Shown here in pieces: positions 9,142-18,091 of a DNA stretch of 64,000 nt (positions within the stretch are counted from its first letter, which is position 1; each line of letters opens with the position of its first letter). A program made the translations under genes and the position numbers. Under the pieces are notes generated by a model. That model ran no database searches. It worked only from the letters and a program-made list of their open reading frames with translations, and had not been told where the DNA came from. The DNA is from Pseudofrankia saprophytica (GTDB taxonomy: Bacteria; Actinomycetota; Actinomycetes; Frankiales; Frankiaceae). The DNA lies in assembly GCF_000235425.2 (NCBI RefSeq), contig NZ_KI912267.1, forward strand, positions 1,477,290-1,541,289, given 5' to 3'.

Positions 9142-9978
9142 ATGACGAAGACCGGCCGGGTTTGGCTGATCACCGGATGTTCCGCGGGATTCGGCCGAGA
9201 GCTGGCATTGGCGGCCTTGGAAGCCGGCGACCGGGTGATGGCAACCGCGCGACAGCCGGACCAGCTCGCCGATCTCGTCGCCGCCGGTGCGGAGCGGGTG
9301 CGGACCACGCCGTTGGACGTCACCGACGAGGAGCAGGTGACCGCCGCGGTCGCGCGCACGGTGGCCGAGTTCGGCCGCGTGGACGTGGTCGTCAACAACG
9401 CCGGCCACGGCAGTGTCGGTGCCGTCGAGGAGCTCGACCTCACGGACCTGCGGGCCTTGATGGACGTCATGTTCTTCGGTGCCGTCGCGGTGACCAAGGC
9501 CGTCCTGCCGCAGCTGCGGGCGCAGCGCGGTGGGACGATCGTTCAGGTCAGCTCGATGGGCGGCCAGGTGACCATGCCGGGTTTCGGGGCGTACTGTGCG
9601 GCGAAGTTCGCGCTCGAGGGCATCTCCGAGGCGCTGGCCGCGGAGGTCGCGCCGTTCGGCATCCGGGTGCTGATCGTGGAGCCCGGGGCGTTGCGCACCG
9701 AGTTCGGCGGGGCACGGATGCACCGGTCGCGGGTGATCGAGGCGTACGCGGCCTCGACCAGCCAGACCCGCGCGGCCGTCGAGGGCATGGACGGCACCCA
9801 GCCCGGCGACCCGCGCAGGGCCGCCCGCGCGATCCTGGAGGTGCTGGACAGCCCCGAGCCACCGCTACGGCTGGCGCTGGGCAACGATGCCGTCGACAGC
9901 ATCGCCGCCCACCACGAACTGTTGCGCGCGGACCTGACGCGGTGGGAAAAGCTCAGCAGAACGACGGACCTGGAATGA
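9142..9978 (+). CDS. Short-chain dehydrogenase/reductase (SDR)
   Basis: A 278-residue SDR starting MTKTGRVWLITGCSAGFG; an in-frame ATG at 9130 would add four residues. It carries TGCSAGFGRE (cofactor loop), NNAGHGSVG, the catalytic Ser in QVSSMGG and YCAAKFALEG (YxxxK). This form of the glycine-rich loop (TGCS.GFG) is common in a large actinobacterial SDR group of unknown substrates. It is divergent from the LysR gene and 28 nt upstream of the lipoprotein hydrolase, so a regulated two-gene unit is likely. Confidence 0.9.
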   Translation: MTKTGRVWLITGCSAGFGRELALAALEAGDRVMATARQPDQLADLVAAGAERVRTTPLDVTDEEQVTAAVARTVAEFGRVDVVVNNAGHGSVGAVEELDLTDLRALMDVMFFGAVAVTKAVLPQLRAQRGGTIVQVSSMGGQVTMPGFGAYCAAKFALEGISEALAAEVAPFGIRVLIVEPGALRTEFGGARMHRSRVIEAYAASTSQTRAAVEGMDGTQPGDPRRAARAILEVLDSPEPPLRLALGNDAVDSIAAHHELLRADLTRWEKLSRTTDLE

Positions 9979-10006
9979 GCCACAGAACGCGGTAGGGGGC
10001 ATCGGC

Positions 10007-11086
10007 ATGAACCGGTCACTCAGGTGGGTCTCACCGGGTCCCAGGGTGGCCGGGGCCGTCGCCCTCGGGCTGGGGCTTGGACTGGGCCTTGGGCTGCTCA
10101 CCTCGTGTTCCGACAGCTCGTCGCCATCCGCCAGCTCGCCGCCATCGGCGCGGCCGGCGGCGACGGCGTCGGCCGCTCCCCACGGATGCCTGCCGGCGGA
10201 TGACCCGGCCGCCGCTACCCAGCGCGGTTATGGCATCGGCCGGACCCAGGTCACGTTCGTCGACCACAGCCGGCCTACCGACGCGGCGCCCGACCGTGGC
10301 CTGGCCGGCAAGCCCGAGCGCACGATCCCGGTCGTCGTGAGCTACCCGATCGTCCCGGCTGCCGGCGCCGCCCCGGACGCCCCGGCCGTCCCGGGAGCGG
10401 GACCGGCGCCGGGCCGGTTCCCCCTGGTCGTGCTGTCCCACGGAGTGCTCGCGGACGGGACCGTCGCGGCGGACGTCATCGCGGCACCGCTCGTCCGTCA
10501 GGGCTACGTCGTGGCGACCCCGACCTTCCCGCTCTCCAGCGGTCCCGGCGCGACGATCCTGGACCTGCCGAACCAGCCGGCCGACGTCAGCTTCGTCATC
10601 ACCTCGCTGGGCACGTGGAGCACCACCGCGGGCACGCCGCTGGCCGAACACCTCCAGGCGAGCTGCCTGGCGATCGCCGGCCACTCGCTCGGCGCCGCGA
10701 CCACGCTCGCGGCGGCCTACCTGTCGTGCTGCCGGGACCCACGGGTCAGGGCCGTGGTGTCACTTGCCGGGACGCTCGCCCCCTTCAGGGGGACCTTCGC
10801 CGACAACCCGCCGATCCCGCTGCTGATCGTGCACGGCGACAAGGATGCGGTGGTGCCGCTGGCCAAGAGCGCCGAGATCTTCAACACCCTTCGCGGGCCG
10901 CGCTCCTTCGTCACCCTGCATGGCGCCGGGCATTCGACGATGTTCTACGACCGGGCCGGCCAGACGCTCGACCAGTCGGTGACCGCGTTCCTGGACGCCT
11001 ACCTCAAGGGCGACTTCACCGCGCTGCGCGCACTGCCCGACGACGTCCGCCGCTCAGCGCTCGCGACCTACCAGGCGGCAGACTGA
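10007..11086 (+). CDS. Lipoprotein alpha/beta hydrolase (PAF-acetylhydrolase/chlorophyllase-like)
   Basis: This 359-residue exported enzyme has a Leu/Gly-rich signal peptide ending in a lipobox (LLTSC, Cys about residue 34), followed by a Ser/Pro/Ala-rich linker. The hydrolase domain shows PLVVLSHG (oxyanion region), the nucleophile elbow AGHSLGAATT, the acid residue in IVHGDKDAVVPL and the catalytic His in LHGAGHSTMF. It should be anchored outside the membrane and hydrolyse esters; the substrate is unknown. It follows the SDR by 28 nt, probably in one transcript under the LysR regulator. Confidence 0.88.
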   Translation: MNRSLRWVSPGPRVAGAVALGLGLGLGLGLLTSCSDSSSPSASSPPSARPAATASAAPHGCLPADDPAAATQRGYGIGRTQVTFVDHSRPTDAAPDRGLAGKPERTIPVVVSYPIVPAAGAAPDAPAVPGAGPAPGRFPLVVLSHGVLADGTVAADVIAAPLVRQGYVVATPTFPLSSGPGATILDLPNQPADVSFVITSLGTWSTTAGTPLAEHLQASCLAIAGHSLGAATTLAAAYLSCCRDPRVRAVVSLAGTLAPFRGTFADNPPIPLLIVHGDKDAVVPLAKSAEIFNTLRGPRSFVTLHGAGHSTMFYDRAGQTLDQSVTAFLDAYLKGDFTALRALPDDVRRSALATYQAAD

Positions 11087-11135
11087 GGTCGCCCGGCCGG
11101 CGCCGGGTCGACGCGGGACGACGCGGGACGAGGTC

Positions 11136-11918
11136 TCAGGCCTTCGCGCCGGAGGCCGTGCCGTCCCGGTGCGAGCGGACCGCGGCCGACTCCCGGGCGA
11201 GCTCCCGGGTGTAGCCGGCGAGGACGGTGCGCACCTCGTCGAGGTGGCGGTCGAGCGCCGGCCCCGCGTTCACGGCGGCGAGGATGATCGCGGACGTGAT
11301 CGTCTGGTACGTGTGGGCCGCGATGGTCCGGCGCTCGGGGGGCAGGTCGGGCGCGTGCCGGGCGATGTAGCGCTGCAGGTAGTCGGTCCACGCGTTGGTC
11401 TCGCCGAGTGGCTCGCGCATCTCCGTGGCGAGCAGCCCCCGGGCTCCCGGCATCTCGCCGAGGACCCGGCGAAGCGCGGTGATGAAGTGGTCGACCGAGA
11501 CGTCGATGTCGGCCGTCGGGTCGGCATCGACGGGGTCCGGCTCGCGGCGGCCTGGGCGTGCCGGGCCTGGCTCGAGGCCCTCCCCCGTGGCGGTGCCCGC
11601 GGTGGCGTCCCCAGCGGTGCCGTCGGCGACGTCCTCGGCGGTGCCCACGGTGGCGTCGTCGGCGTGCTCGGGATCGAGGACCTCGCGAATCCGCGCGGTC
11701 CACCGGGCGGACAGGGTCGCCTTCAGCGCGTTCTTGTTCTCGAAGAACCGGTAGACCGAACCGATCGAGACGCCGGCCCGGTCGGCGATCGCCTCCATGG
11801 TCGTGGCGTCGACGCCCACCTCGTCGAACAGCGCCCCGGCGGCCTCGAGGATCCGTTCGAAGGTGGCGACGCTGCGCGCCTGCCGCGCCTGCAGACGCAC
11901 CCCGACGTCACGCGGCAT
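11136..11918 (-). CDS. TetR-family transcriptional regulator
   Basis: The ATG at 11918 follows GGGAGG by 6 nt and gives 260 residues. The N-terminal helix-turn-helix runs from ARSVATFERILEAAGALF to GVSIGSVYRFFENKN, the TetR signature. The ligand-binding half carries a long acidic Asp/Ala/Thr-rich insertion (about residues 85-140). An imperfect palindrome, GAGGGTGACCTC as read on the minus strand, lies at 11957-11968, about 40 nt before the start codon, and could be its own operator. The gene converges on the hydrolase gene; its targets are not obvious. Confidence 0.88.
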   Translation of the reverse strand: MPRDVGVRLQARQARSVATFERILEAAGALFDEVGVDATTMEAIADRAGVSIGSVYRFFENKNALKATLSARWTARIREVLDPEHADDATVGTAEDVADGTAGDATAGTATGEGLEPGPARPGRREPDPVDADPTADIDVSVDHFITALRRVLGEMPGARGLLATEMREPLGETNAWTDYLQRYIARHAPDLPPERRTIAAHTYQTITSAIILAAVNAGPALDRHLDEVRTVLAGYTRELARESAAVRSHRDGTASGAKA

Positions 11919-12414
11919 CTGAAGCCTCCCGATCACAAACCAGGTCTTGAAAACGAGGTCACCCTCATCTATGTTGCACGCCAGGCAGGCAGGTTCCGCC
12001 CAGCGGACAGTCGCGCCCGCCGACCATGCTGGCGCCACCCGAGCGGGCGGGGCCCTGGCGAGCAGGCCCGCGGCCACGCCTGGCGGACTTCTCGGCTCGC
12101 GCCGGTCCTGAGAACCGGCGGGCCGATATCAGTCTCCTCCGGCCATCGACGAGGTGCTCCGCACCTAGCCAGAGCGCTGTCGCGACGGCCACATCGGGCA
12201 TCTCGCCCGTCGGGTGCTGTTAGGCTTCCAGTGGCCGCCCATTACGGCGGTGCCGCCAGCATGTTTCCGAACGGTTTCCGACCCGATCTGGCCATCAGCG
12301 CCGGGCGGGCCCGACGTTCGCGGGCGGCACACCGTGTGGCCATGACGACGCATCCGGGACTCGTCACCCCGCCGGCTGAGCGCCCGCCGCGCCTTGGCCG
12401 CGAGGTATGCCCTG
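11919..12414. other. Intergenic region between divergent tetR and MFS genes
   Basis: No convincing gene lies here; the open frames have no recognisable protein features. Just 5' of the TetR gene is the GAGG/CCTC imperfect palindrome. At 12263-12270 and 12274-12281 the octamer GTTTCCGA is repeated directly with 11-bp periodicity, the layout expected for a regulator binding one face of the helix upstream of the MFS gene. Confidence 0.35.
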
Positions 12415-14016
12415 ATGAGCCCGTCGTCCGGTCCAAGCACGCTCGAAAACATTCACCCTCCCTCACTTTCCGTAACCGTCGCGGGCACCGCCCAGCCCAC
12501 GGCGGTCCCGGACGGCGGCGATTTCGGCCCGCCGCCCACCCCGACACCTCCGCCGCCCGCGCCAACACCGATGCCACCCGGCGAGGCCGGGGCGCCCAGC
12601 CGGGCCGCGGACGCCGACGAGGCAGCGGACGCCGGCGGTACGTCGGCCTACCGCTGGCTACTCGGTCTGCCGGGCACCAAGTCGATGATGGCCGCGGGTC
12701 TGCTGGCCCGACTGCCCATCGCCATGATCGGCATCGGCGGCATGCTCCTGGTGGCCGCGACCACCGACTCCTACCGCCTCGCCGGCGCGACGACGGCCGC
12801 CATCGCCCTCGCCGGCGCTGCCGCCGGGCCGACGATCGGCCGCCGCATCGACGTTTCGGGGCCGCGCGCGGTGCTGCCGGTGCTCGCCGGCGTGCACGTC
12901 GCCGCCGGCATCGCATTCCTCGTCGCCGCGCTCGCCCACGCGCCCGCCTGGCTGTTGCTCACCACGGCGGTCGCCACCGGCGCGTCCCTCCCCCAGGTCG
13001 GCCCGGTGGCCCGGCAGCGCTGGGCGAACCGGCTCGGCGATGATCGTCGCCTCGACACCGCCTATGCGCTGGAGTCCGCGCTCGACGAGGTCTCCTTCGT
13101 CACCGGGCCGGCCGCGGCCGCCGCGCTCGCCGGCATCACCCCGTCCGCCGGCGTGGCCGCCGCGCTGCTGTTCGCCGCGGTCGGCACCGCCGCCTTCACC
13201 GCGTTGCCCGCCCCCGCGGCGACCCGGAAGCGCGTCGGCGCCGCTCCGTCTCACTCTGCCCTGCTCCCGGTCGCGCGGCCGGAACCCGCGTCCCGGCGGG
13301 AGGTCGGCCCGGGCCTCGGAGAAGCTTCATCGCGCCGAGCCGGGACACGCCGGCGTCCCCGGCGGGAGCGGTCGGTGCTGCGCGCCCGCGGCATGGTGCC
13401 CGTGCTGGCGGCGGCCGCGGCACTCGGGATGTTCTTCGGGACGATGGACATCGGTCTGGTCGCCTACGCGAGGGCGAACGGGTGGGGCGGCGCGGCCGGA
13501 CTGCTGCCAAGCCTGCTGACGGCGGCCAGTCTCGGCGCCGGTGTCGCCTACGGCATGGTCCGGTGGCGGGTTGGCCTGGTGCGCCGGTACGCCGTCGCCG
13601 CCGGCCTGCTGGCGGCGAGCACCGCGCTGGTCCCGCTCGCGGGCTGGGCGGGCGGGATCGGCGTCGTCGCCGTAGCGGTCACCCTCGCCGGCCTGCCCCT
13701 CGCCCCGATGATCATCACCGGCACCGCGATCGTCGGCGAGCTGGTCCCCGCCCACCGGCGCACCGAGGGGTTCAGCTGGATCGTGATCGCCAACGGGCTC
13801 GGCGTGGCCGTCGGCGCCCCGCTGGCGGGCGCGGTCGTCGACCACTTCGGAGCCGCCGCCGCCCTCCCGGCGCTCGCGGCCTGTGGCTCCGCGACCGCGG
13901 CGGCCGCGCTGCTCGCGGCCCGCCGCCTACACGTCGGTCGTGTCCTGCTCGGCCCGGCGGACCAGGTCGGTGACCTGGGTGGCGAGCTCGGGCCACAGCT
14001 GACGGGGAGGCTGTGA
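12415..14016 (+). CDS. Major facilitator superfamily (MFS) transporter
   Basis: A 533-residue membrane protein; the ATG at 12415 is preferred over an upstream TTG and has GAGG about 9 nt upstream. Residues 1-80 are a Pro/Ala-rich cytoplasmic tail. About 12 hydrophobic segments follow in two halves split by a basic loop (about 270-325). Motifs such as GPTIGRRID resemble the MFS loop 2-3. The layout resembles actinobacterial drug or sugar efflux MFS proteins; the substrate is unknown. The last 28 or so residues are read antisense through a hydrolase remnant, so the natural C terminus has probably been replaced. Confidence 0.85.
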   Translation: MSPSSGPSTLENIHPPSLSVTVAGTAQPTAVPDGGDFGPPPTPTPPPPAPTPMPPGEAGAPSRAADADEAADAGGTSAYRWLLGLPGTKSMMAAGLLARLPIAMIGIGGMLLVAATTDSYRLAGATTAAIALAGAAAGPTIGRRIDVSGPRAVLPVLAGVHVAAGIAFLVAALAHAPAWLLLTTAVATGASLPQVGPVARQRWANRLGDDRRLDTAYALESALDEVSFVTGPAAAAALAGITPSAGVAAALLFAAVGTAAFTALPAPAATRKRVGAAPSHSALLPVARPEPASRREVGPGLGEASSRRAGTRRRPRRERSVLRARGMVPVLAAAAALGMFFGTMDIGLVAYARANGWGGAAGLLPSLLTAASLGAGVAYGMVRWRVGLVRRYAVAAGLLAASTALVPLAGWAGGIGVVAVAVTLAGLPLAPMIITGTAIVGELVPAHRRTEGFSWIVIANGLGVAVGAPLAGAVVDHFGAAAALPALAACGSATAAAALLAARRLHVGRVLLGPADQVGDLGGELGPQLTGRL

Positions 14017-14160
14017 CCCGTTCCAGGGATGACCACGAGCCTCGCCCCCGGGATGGTGGCCGCCATCGCTCGACCGCCGGCGACGTCGCACATGACGTCG
14101 CCGGCGGCGTGAAGCGCCAGGGTCGGCACCCGTACTGACGGATGTGGCCGGGATCTTGAC
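13927..14160 (-). pseudogene. Remnant of an alpha/beta hydrolase C-terminus (frameshifted)
   Basis: On the minus strand one frame reads VRVPTLALHAAGD, then AGGRAMAATIPGARLVVI and PGTGHSLP, which is the C-terminal half of an alpha/beta hydrolase with the acid Asp and catalytic His. Near 14010 the homology jumps frame and continues as LWPELATQVTDLVRRAEQ to a stop at 13927. No N-terminal half or nucleophile motif is found upstream, where the CAR gene ends at 14199. This is therefore a truncated, frameshifted relic. It overlaps the 3' end of the MFS gene on the other strand. Confidence 0.65.
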
Positions 14161-14198
14161 GCGGTGGTGCCGCGGCGGCGAGTGCCGTGTGGTCGGGC

Positions 14199-17100
14199 TC
14201 AGGCCGGCGGCGGGGGGACAAGCCCCATCCGGATCATGTCGTCCAGGCATTTGTGAATGAACTCCCGGGTCAGGTGGGGAATCCGCGGGCCGACCGGCAG
14301 ATCTCGGACGGCGGCCTGGAACCGTGTCGTGTCGACCATCGGCTCGACGGGCCGAGGCCTGCTCATGGTCCCGAGCACGGTGAGGGACGAGTGCTGGCGC
14401 TTCGCTTCCGGCAATGCCTTGAGCTTGGTCTCGAAGCGCGCGAACCACGTGGCGTAGTCGGGCACCCGCTCGATCGGATAGCCCGCTTCCGCGATCCAGC
14501 CGACGAACGTGTCGAGTGAGATCCCGTCGTCCGCATGGTGGTTCAGGACGTGGTAGTTGCGGGCGCCGTCGTGCGGCTGGGTGCTGATTCCCACGATGGT
14601 CGCGGCGACGAAGTCGACCGGAAGGCCGTCGTAGTGCGCGCGGGCTGGGGCGCCCGTCTCGGTCGGCGGGTAGAAGGAGGCGGGGGCGACGCCGGCGAGC
14701 ACGATGCTCGTGAGCAGCCTGGTGAAGACGTCGGGCACGTTGATCTGGCCGTGGTAGGTCCGGTGCGCGAGCATCATGTCGCCGCGGAAGACGTTCACCG
14801 GCAGCCCGGTCGCGCGGTGGGCCGAGAGCAGCACCTGCTCCGCGGCCCATTTGCTCGCGCCGTAGCCCATCCGGTGGCTGTCGAGATCGATCTCGGCGAG
14901 GAGCGGGGAGTCCTCGTGACGCGGGGCGCCGCGGTCGAGCAGGTGGGTGGTCGCGGCCGAGGAGACGAAGTCGAACCGTTTCTGCCGGTGGGTCAGCGCG
15001 AGCCGAACCAGTTCGGCGGTGCCGGCGACGTTCGGGCCGAAGAGGTCTTCGTAAGGAAGGACGTGGTTGACCAGCGCGCCCGGGTGGACGACGCGGTCGA
15101 CCTGGCGCGCGAGGCGGTCGAAGTCCGCGACGCTCAGCCCAAGCCCTGGTTCCGCCACGTCGCCGACGACGACTTCGAGCCGGCCTTCGCTCAGTGCGGC
15201 GAACCTCTGGCGCAGGTCCGGATCCGTGTCGAACACCGCCGTGAGGCGGCGCAGGGCGGCGGCCTCGTCGGTCGCGCGCACGAGGCAGATGAGCCTCCCG
15301 CCGGTGGCCTCGAGGCGTTCGAGCCATTCGAGGCACAGGAAGCGGCCGAGGAAACCGGTGGCCCCGGTGAGCAGCACGCAGTTCGACACCGCCGGCGGCG
15401 GCTCGCTCGGCGGCTGCCGCAGGACGTCGGCGTCGAGGAACGCGCGGATGTCCAGGTCCGCGGCACGCAGGAGTCGCGCGCCCTTGCCATGCACACGTTC
15501 GAAGGTCGTTAGCCGCTCGCTGGACTGGTCGAGAGCGGACTCGATCAGCCGTGTCCACGTCCGTGGGTTGCCCGTGGGGCTGAGGATCGCGTTGACCGGC
15601 ACCTCGACGCCGAAGATGCCCGCCAGCACCGTGGAGAACGCCGCGGCGCCGAGCGAGTCCCCGCCGAGGTCCAGGAAGCCGAGCGGCGCCGACCGGTCGA
15701 TGTCCTCCACGCCCAGCGCGACTTCCAGCGCCCTGGCCACCTTGTCCAGGACACTGCCGCCGTCCAGTTCCCGCAGCGCGGTGAGGTTCTCGGTCCGTCT
15801 GAGCTCGAGGTCCGTGTAGAGCTGCTCGAGCCGGTCGCGGTACCTGGCCTCGAGGGCAGGGCGCATCCGTTTGTGGACGCTGGAGAGCAGCCCGTTCTCG
15901 TGCGTGAACGGCTCGTGCTCGACGATGAAGTCACGCGGCACCTCGAACGACCGGAGATCCTCCCTGGCCGCGACGTCGCGCAGCGCCGACCGGATCAGGC
16001 TCCGCACCGACGTCTCGGTGGGGCGGTCGCCGAGGCGGTCGCGCACGACGTCCGGGTTGGGAACGACGACGGCGAGCACGTACGAACGCGCCGAGTTGCC
16101 GTAGACGAAGATCTGGTCGATGAGTTCGCTGCCGTTCTCGAACGTCGTCGCGAGTCCGCCGACGGCGACGAACTCGCTCTGAGCGAGCTTCAGCACGTCG
16201 TTGCGCCGGCCGATCCACTCGATCTGGTCCGGCCCGCGCTCCTCGACGATGTCGCCGGTGCGCAGGAACCCGTCGGCGTCGAACAGCGCGGCCGTCGCCT
16301 CCGGGCGCTTGAAGTAGCCGGGCGTGGCCCGCTCGCTTTTGACGCAGAACTCGCCGCGCGGATAGGGCTTGTCCGTCAGGAAATAGCCGAGGTCGGGAAC
16401 GTCCCGCAGCCGGTAGTCGATGACCGGAGGGCGCAGGACGCGTCCCATGACGGCCATGGTGCCCGCCTCGGTCGAGCCGTAGCCACCACCGAGGCGCACC
16501 TGAAAACACTCCTCGATGAAGCTCTGGACCTGGGGGGTCACGGGTGCGCCCGCGCCGCCGATCATGCACACCCGGTCGCCGAGGAACTCGGTACGGACCA
16601 GGCGCATCGCCTCGGCACGCGCCGTGGCGGCGTCGGCGCCGGCGGAGGTGCGCCGGACGACCTCGCTGAGGAAGTGCTGGTGGATCAGGTCGAGGATCCT
16701 CGGGAAGGCCGACATCTCGGTCGGGCGGGTCAGCCGGATGTCCTCGAAGACGGTGGACAGGTCGCTCCTGGCGGTGATGTTCGCCCTGCCTCCGCGCGCG
16801 AGCGCCGAGTAGATCATGTGGCGGCCCGCCATGTGGTTCAGGGGGGCCAGGGCCACCCGGACGACGGGTCCGGGCCGCTCGCCCGGGTCCCACTGGGCCG
16901 CCACCGTGCCCTCGGTGACGATGACGCCCTTGGGAGTTCCCGTGCTGCCCGAGGAATGGATCAGCAGGGTCATCCGACGCGTGCCCGCCGCGGACGCGGG
17001 AGGCGGTTCCCAGGCCGGTAGTCCCGCGCCGGCGACGAGTAGCTCGTCGAGCGTGACGAGCCGCGCGCGCGAGCGGTTCCTCGCGAGTTCGTCCCGCGCG

Positions 17101-17714
17101 GCCGCGAGGCGCTCACGGTCCTCGTCGACCCGGGCGTCGTAGCTGAGCGCGATGATCGTACGGATGGATTCCTGGGTACCGGCCAGGGTCGCCGCCAGGT
17201 GGAGATCGACCATCTCCGCCGCCACCGCGGTCGGCGCGGTGTCGGCGATGGTGCCCCGCAGGTCGGTGGCGGCGAGCGTGGCCTGGAGAGGCACGCTCAC
17301 GGCGAGCTGGTAGGCCGCCGCCAGGTCCACCGTGACGTAGTCCGTGCTGGCGAACCCGAGGATGCAGACGAGATCGCCGGGTTCCACGCGGTACAGCGGA
17401 TCATGTTTCCACACGGCGGCCAGGCACCTGATCCTGCGGTGAAGCTCGCCGTAGGTGATCGTGTCGAACCCGGGCTGGTCGACCCGGCGCGCGCGTCCCG
17501 CGCCGTCCTGGACGATCTCGTACCGTCGCTGGCCCAGTGCCGCACGTTCGGCGTAGCCGTCGAGCACGGTCTCGACGATCTGCCGGTAGGACAGACCCGG
17601 GCGGCGGGCGGCGGCGGTGACCTTCGGGTCGGGAGTCAACGCCCGCAGCTCGTCGTCCGTCTCGACCAGCTCGGCGAGGCGATCGGCCGGCCGTCGCACA
17701 TCTGTCACTGACAT
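14199..17714 (-). CDS. car: Carboxylic acid reductase (A-PCP-R)
   Basis: At 1171 residues this matches Nocardia and Mycobacterium CAR in length and layout. The ATG at 17714 follows GAGGAA. The adenylation domain has LLIHSSGSTGTPKG near residue 255; the carrier domain has the phosphopantetheine Ser in LDLGGDSLGA (about 685); the reductase domain has LLTGATGFLGRF (NADPH binding, about 786) and YGASKWAAE (Tyr-Lys, about 955). CAR uses ATP and NADPH to reduce carboxylic acids to aldehydes and needs a phosphopantetheinyl transferase, not seen in this window. Promoter and operator indicate repression by the TetR protein encoded upstream. The substrate range cannot be read from sequence. Confidence 0.93.
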   Translation of the reverse strand: MSVTDVRRPADRLAELVETDDELRALTPDPKVTAAARRPGLSYRQIVETVLDGYAERAALGQRRYEIVQDGAGRARRVDQPGFDTITYGELHRRIRCLAAVWKHDPLYRVEPGDLVCILGFASTDYVTVDLAAAYQLAVSVPLQATLAATDLRGTIADTAPTAVAAEMVDLHLAATLAGTQESIRTIIALSYDARVDEDRERLAAARDELARNRSRARLVTLDELLVAGAGLPAWEPPPASAAGTRRMTLLIHSSGSTGTPKGVIVTEGTVAAQWDPGERPGPVVRVALAPLNHMAGRHMIYSALARGGRANITARSDLSTVFEDIRLTRPTEMSAFPRILDLIHQHFLSEVVRRTSAGADAATARAEAMRLVRTEFLGDRVCMIGGAGAPVTPQVQSFIEECFQVRLGGGYGSTEAGTMAVMGRVLRPPVIDYRLRDVPDLGYFLTDKPYPRGEFCVKSERATPGYFKRPEATAALFDADGFLRTGDIVEERGPDQIEWIGRRNDVLKLAQSEFVAVGGLATTFENGSELIDQIFVYGNSARSYVLAVVVPNPDVVRDRLGDRPTETSVRSLIRSALRDVAAREDLRSFEVPRDFIVEHEPFTHENGLLSSVHKRMRPALEARYRDRLEQLYTDLELRRTENLTALRELDGGSVLDKVARALEVALGVEDIDRSAPLGFLDLGGDSLGAAAFSTVLAGIFGVEVPVNAILSPTGNPRTWTRLIESALDQSSERLTTFERVHGKGARLLRAADLDIRAFLDADVLRQPPSEPPPAVSNCVLLTGATGFLGRFLCLEWLERLEATGGRLICLVRATDEAAALRRLTAVFDTDPDLRQRFAALSEGRLEVVVGDVAEPGLGLSVADFDRLARQVDRVVHPGALVNHVLPYEDLFGPNVAGTAELVRLALTHRQKRFDFVSSAATTHLLDRGAPRHEDSPLLAEIDLDSHRMGYGASKWAAEQVLLSAHRATGLPVNVFRGDMMLAHRTYHGQINVPDVFTRLLTSIVLAGVAPASFYPPTETGAPARAHYDGLPVDFVAATIVGISTQPHDGARNYHVLNHHADDGISLDTFVGWIAEAGYPIERVPDYATWFARFETKLKALPEAKRQHSSLTVLGTMSRPRPVEPMVDTTRFQAAVRDLPVGPRIPHLTREFIHKCLDDMIRMGLVPPPPA

Positions 17715-17869
17715 GGGCTTCCTCGCACCGGTTGGGTCTGCGTCTGGACAACTACTGGTGCCCCTGGAGACGGCGACCCAGGGGAAGAGCCAGCCGGCCA
17801 TGGCGGACGGCCGTCCCGTGGCCATCCAGCCAGTCACCGCCACCGGCCTCCCGCCACGGCGAGGAACTT

Positions 17870-17900
17870 AATCATACTGATCAGTTTGATTCTGGGTCAA
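17870..17900 (-). promoter_or_regulatory. car promoter with TetR-type operator
   Basis: On the minus strand a strong promoter reads TTGACC (plus 17895-17900), an 18-bp spacer and TATGAT (plus 17871-17876). A 22-bp inverted repeat at 17870-17891 (half-site AATCATACTGA on the plus strand, one mismatched pair) covers the spacer and the -10 box. This is the classic position for a repressor site, and the neighbouring TetR gene is the obvious candidate. The predicted leader to the car start is about 150 nt. Confidence 0.75.
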
Positions 17901-18091
17901 GCGCGGAGGCAGCCCGCCGGCGTGATCACCTCGGAGGAGCCCGGTGCGAGGGTCGCCGAAGGTGCCGCGGGCGCGATCAGTCCCACCGCGAGGGTTTCCG
18001 GCGATGTGGTTTCAGGCGATGCGGGTTGCGGGCGATGCTGATGGGCGACCTGTTCGGCAAGGTGGTCGCGCGCCCCTGAGGGTGCCCCGGA

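Noticed and set aside
12026..12223. Short ORF in the tetR-MFS intergenic region
   Set aside because: No ribosome-binding site and no recognisable motif; composition looks non-coding.
17715..17843. N-terminal extension of the carboxylic acid reductase by 43 residues
   Set aside because: The frame is open, but the ATG at 17714 has a good ribosome-binding site and gives the normal family length; the extension shows no conserved features.
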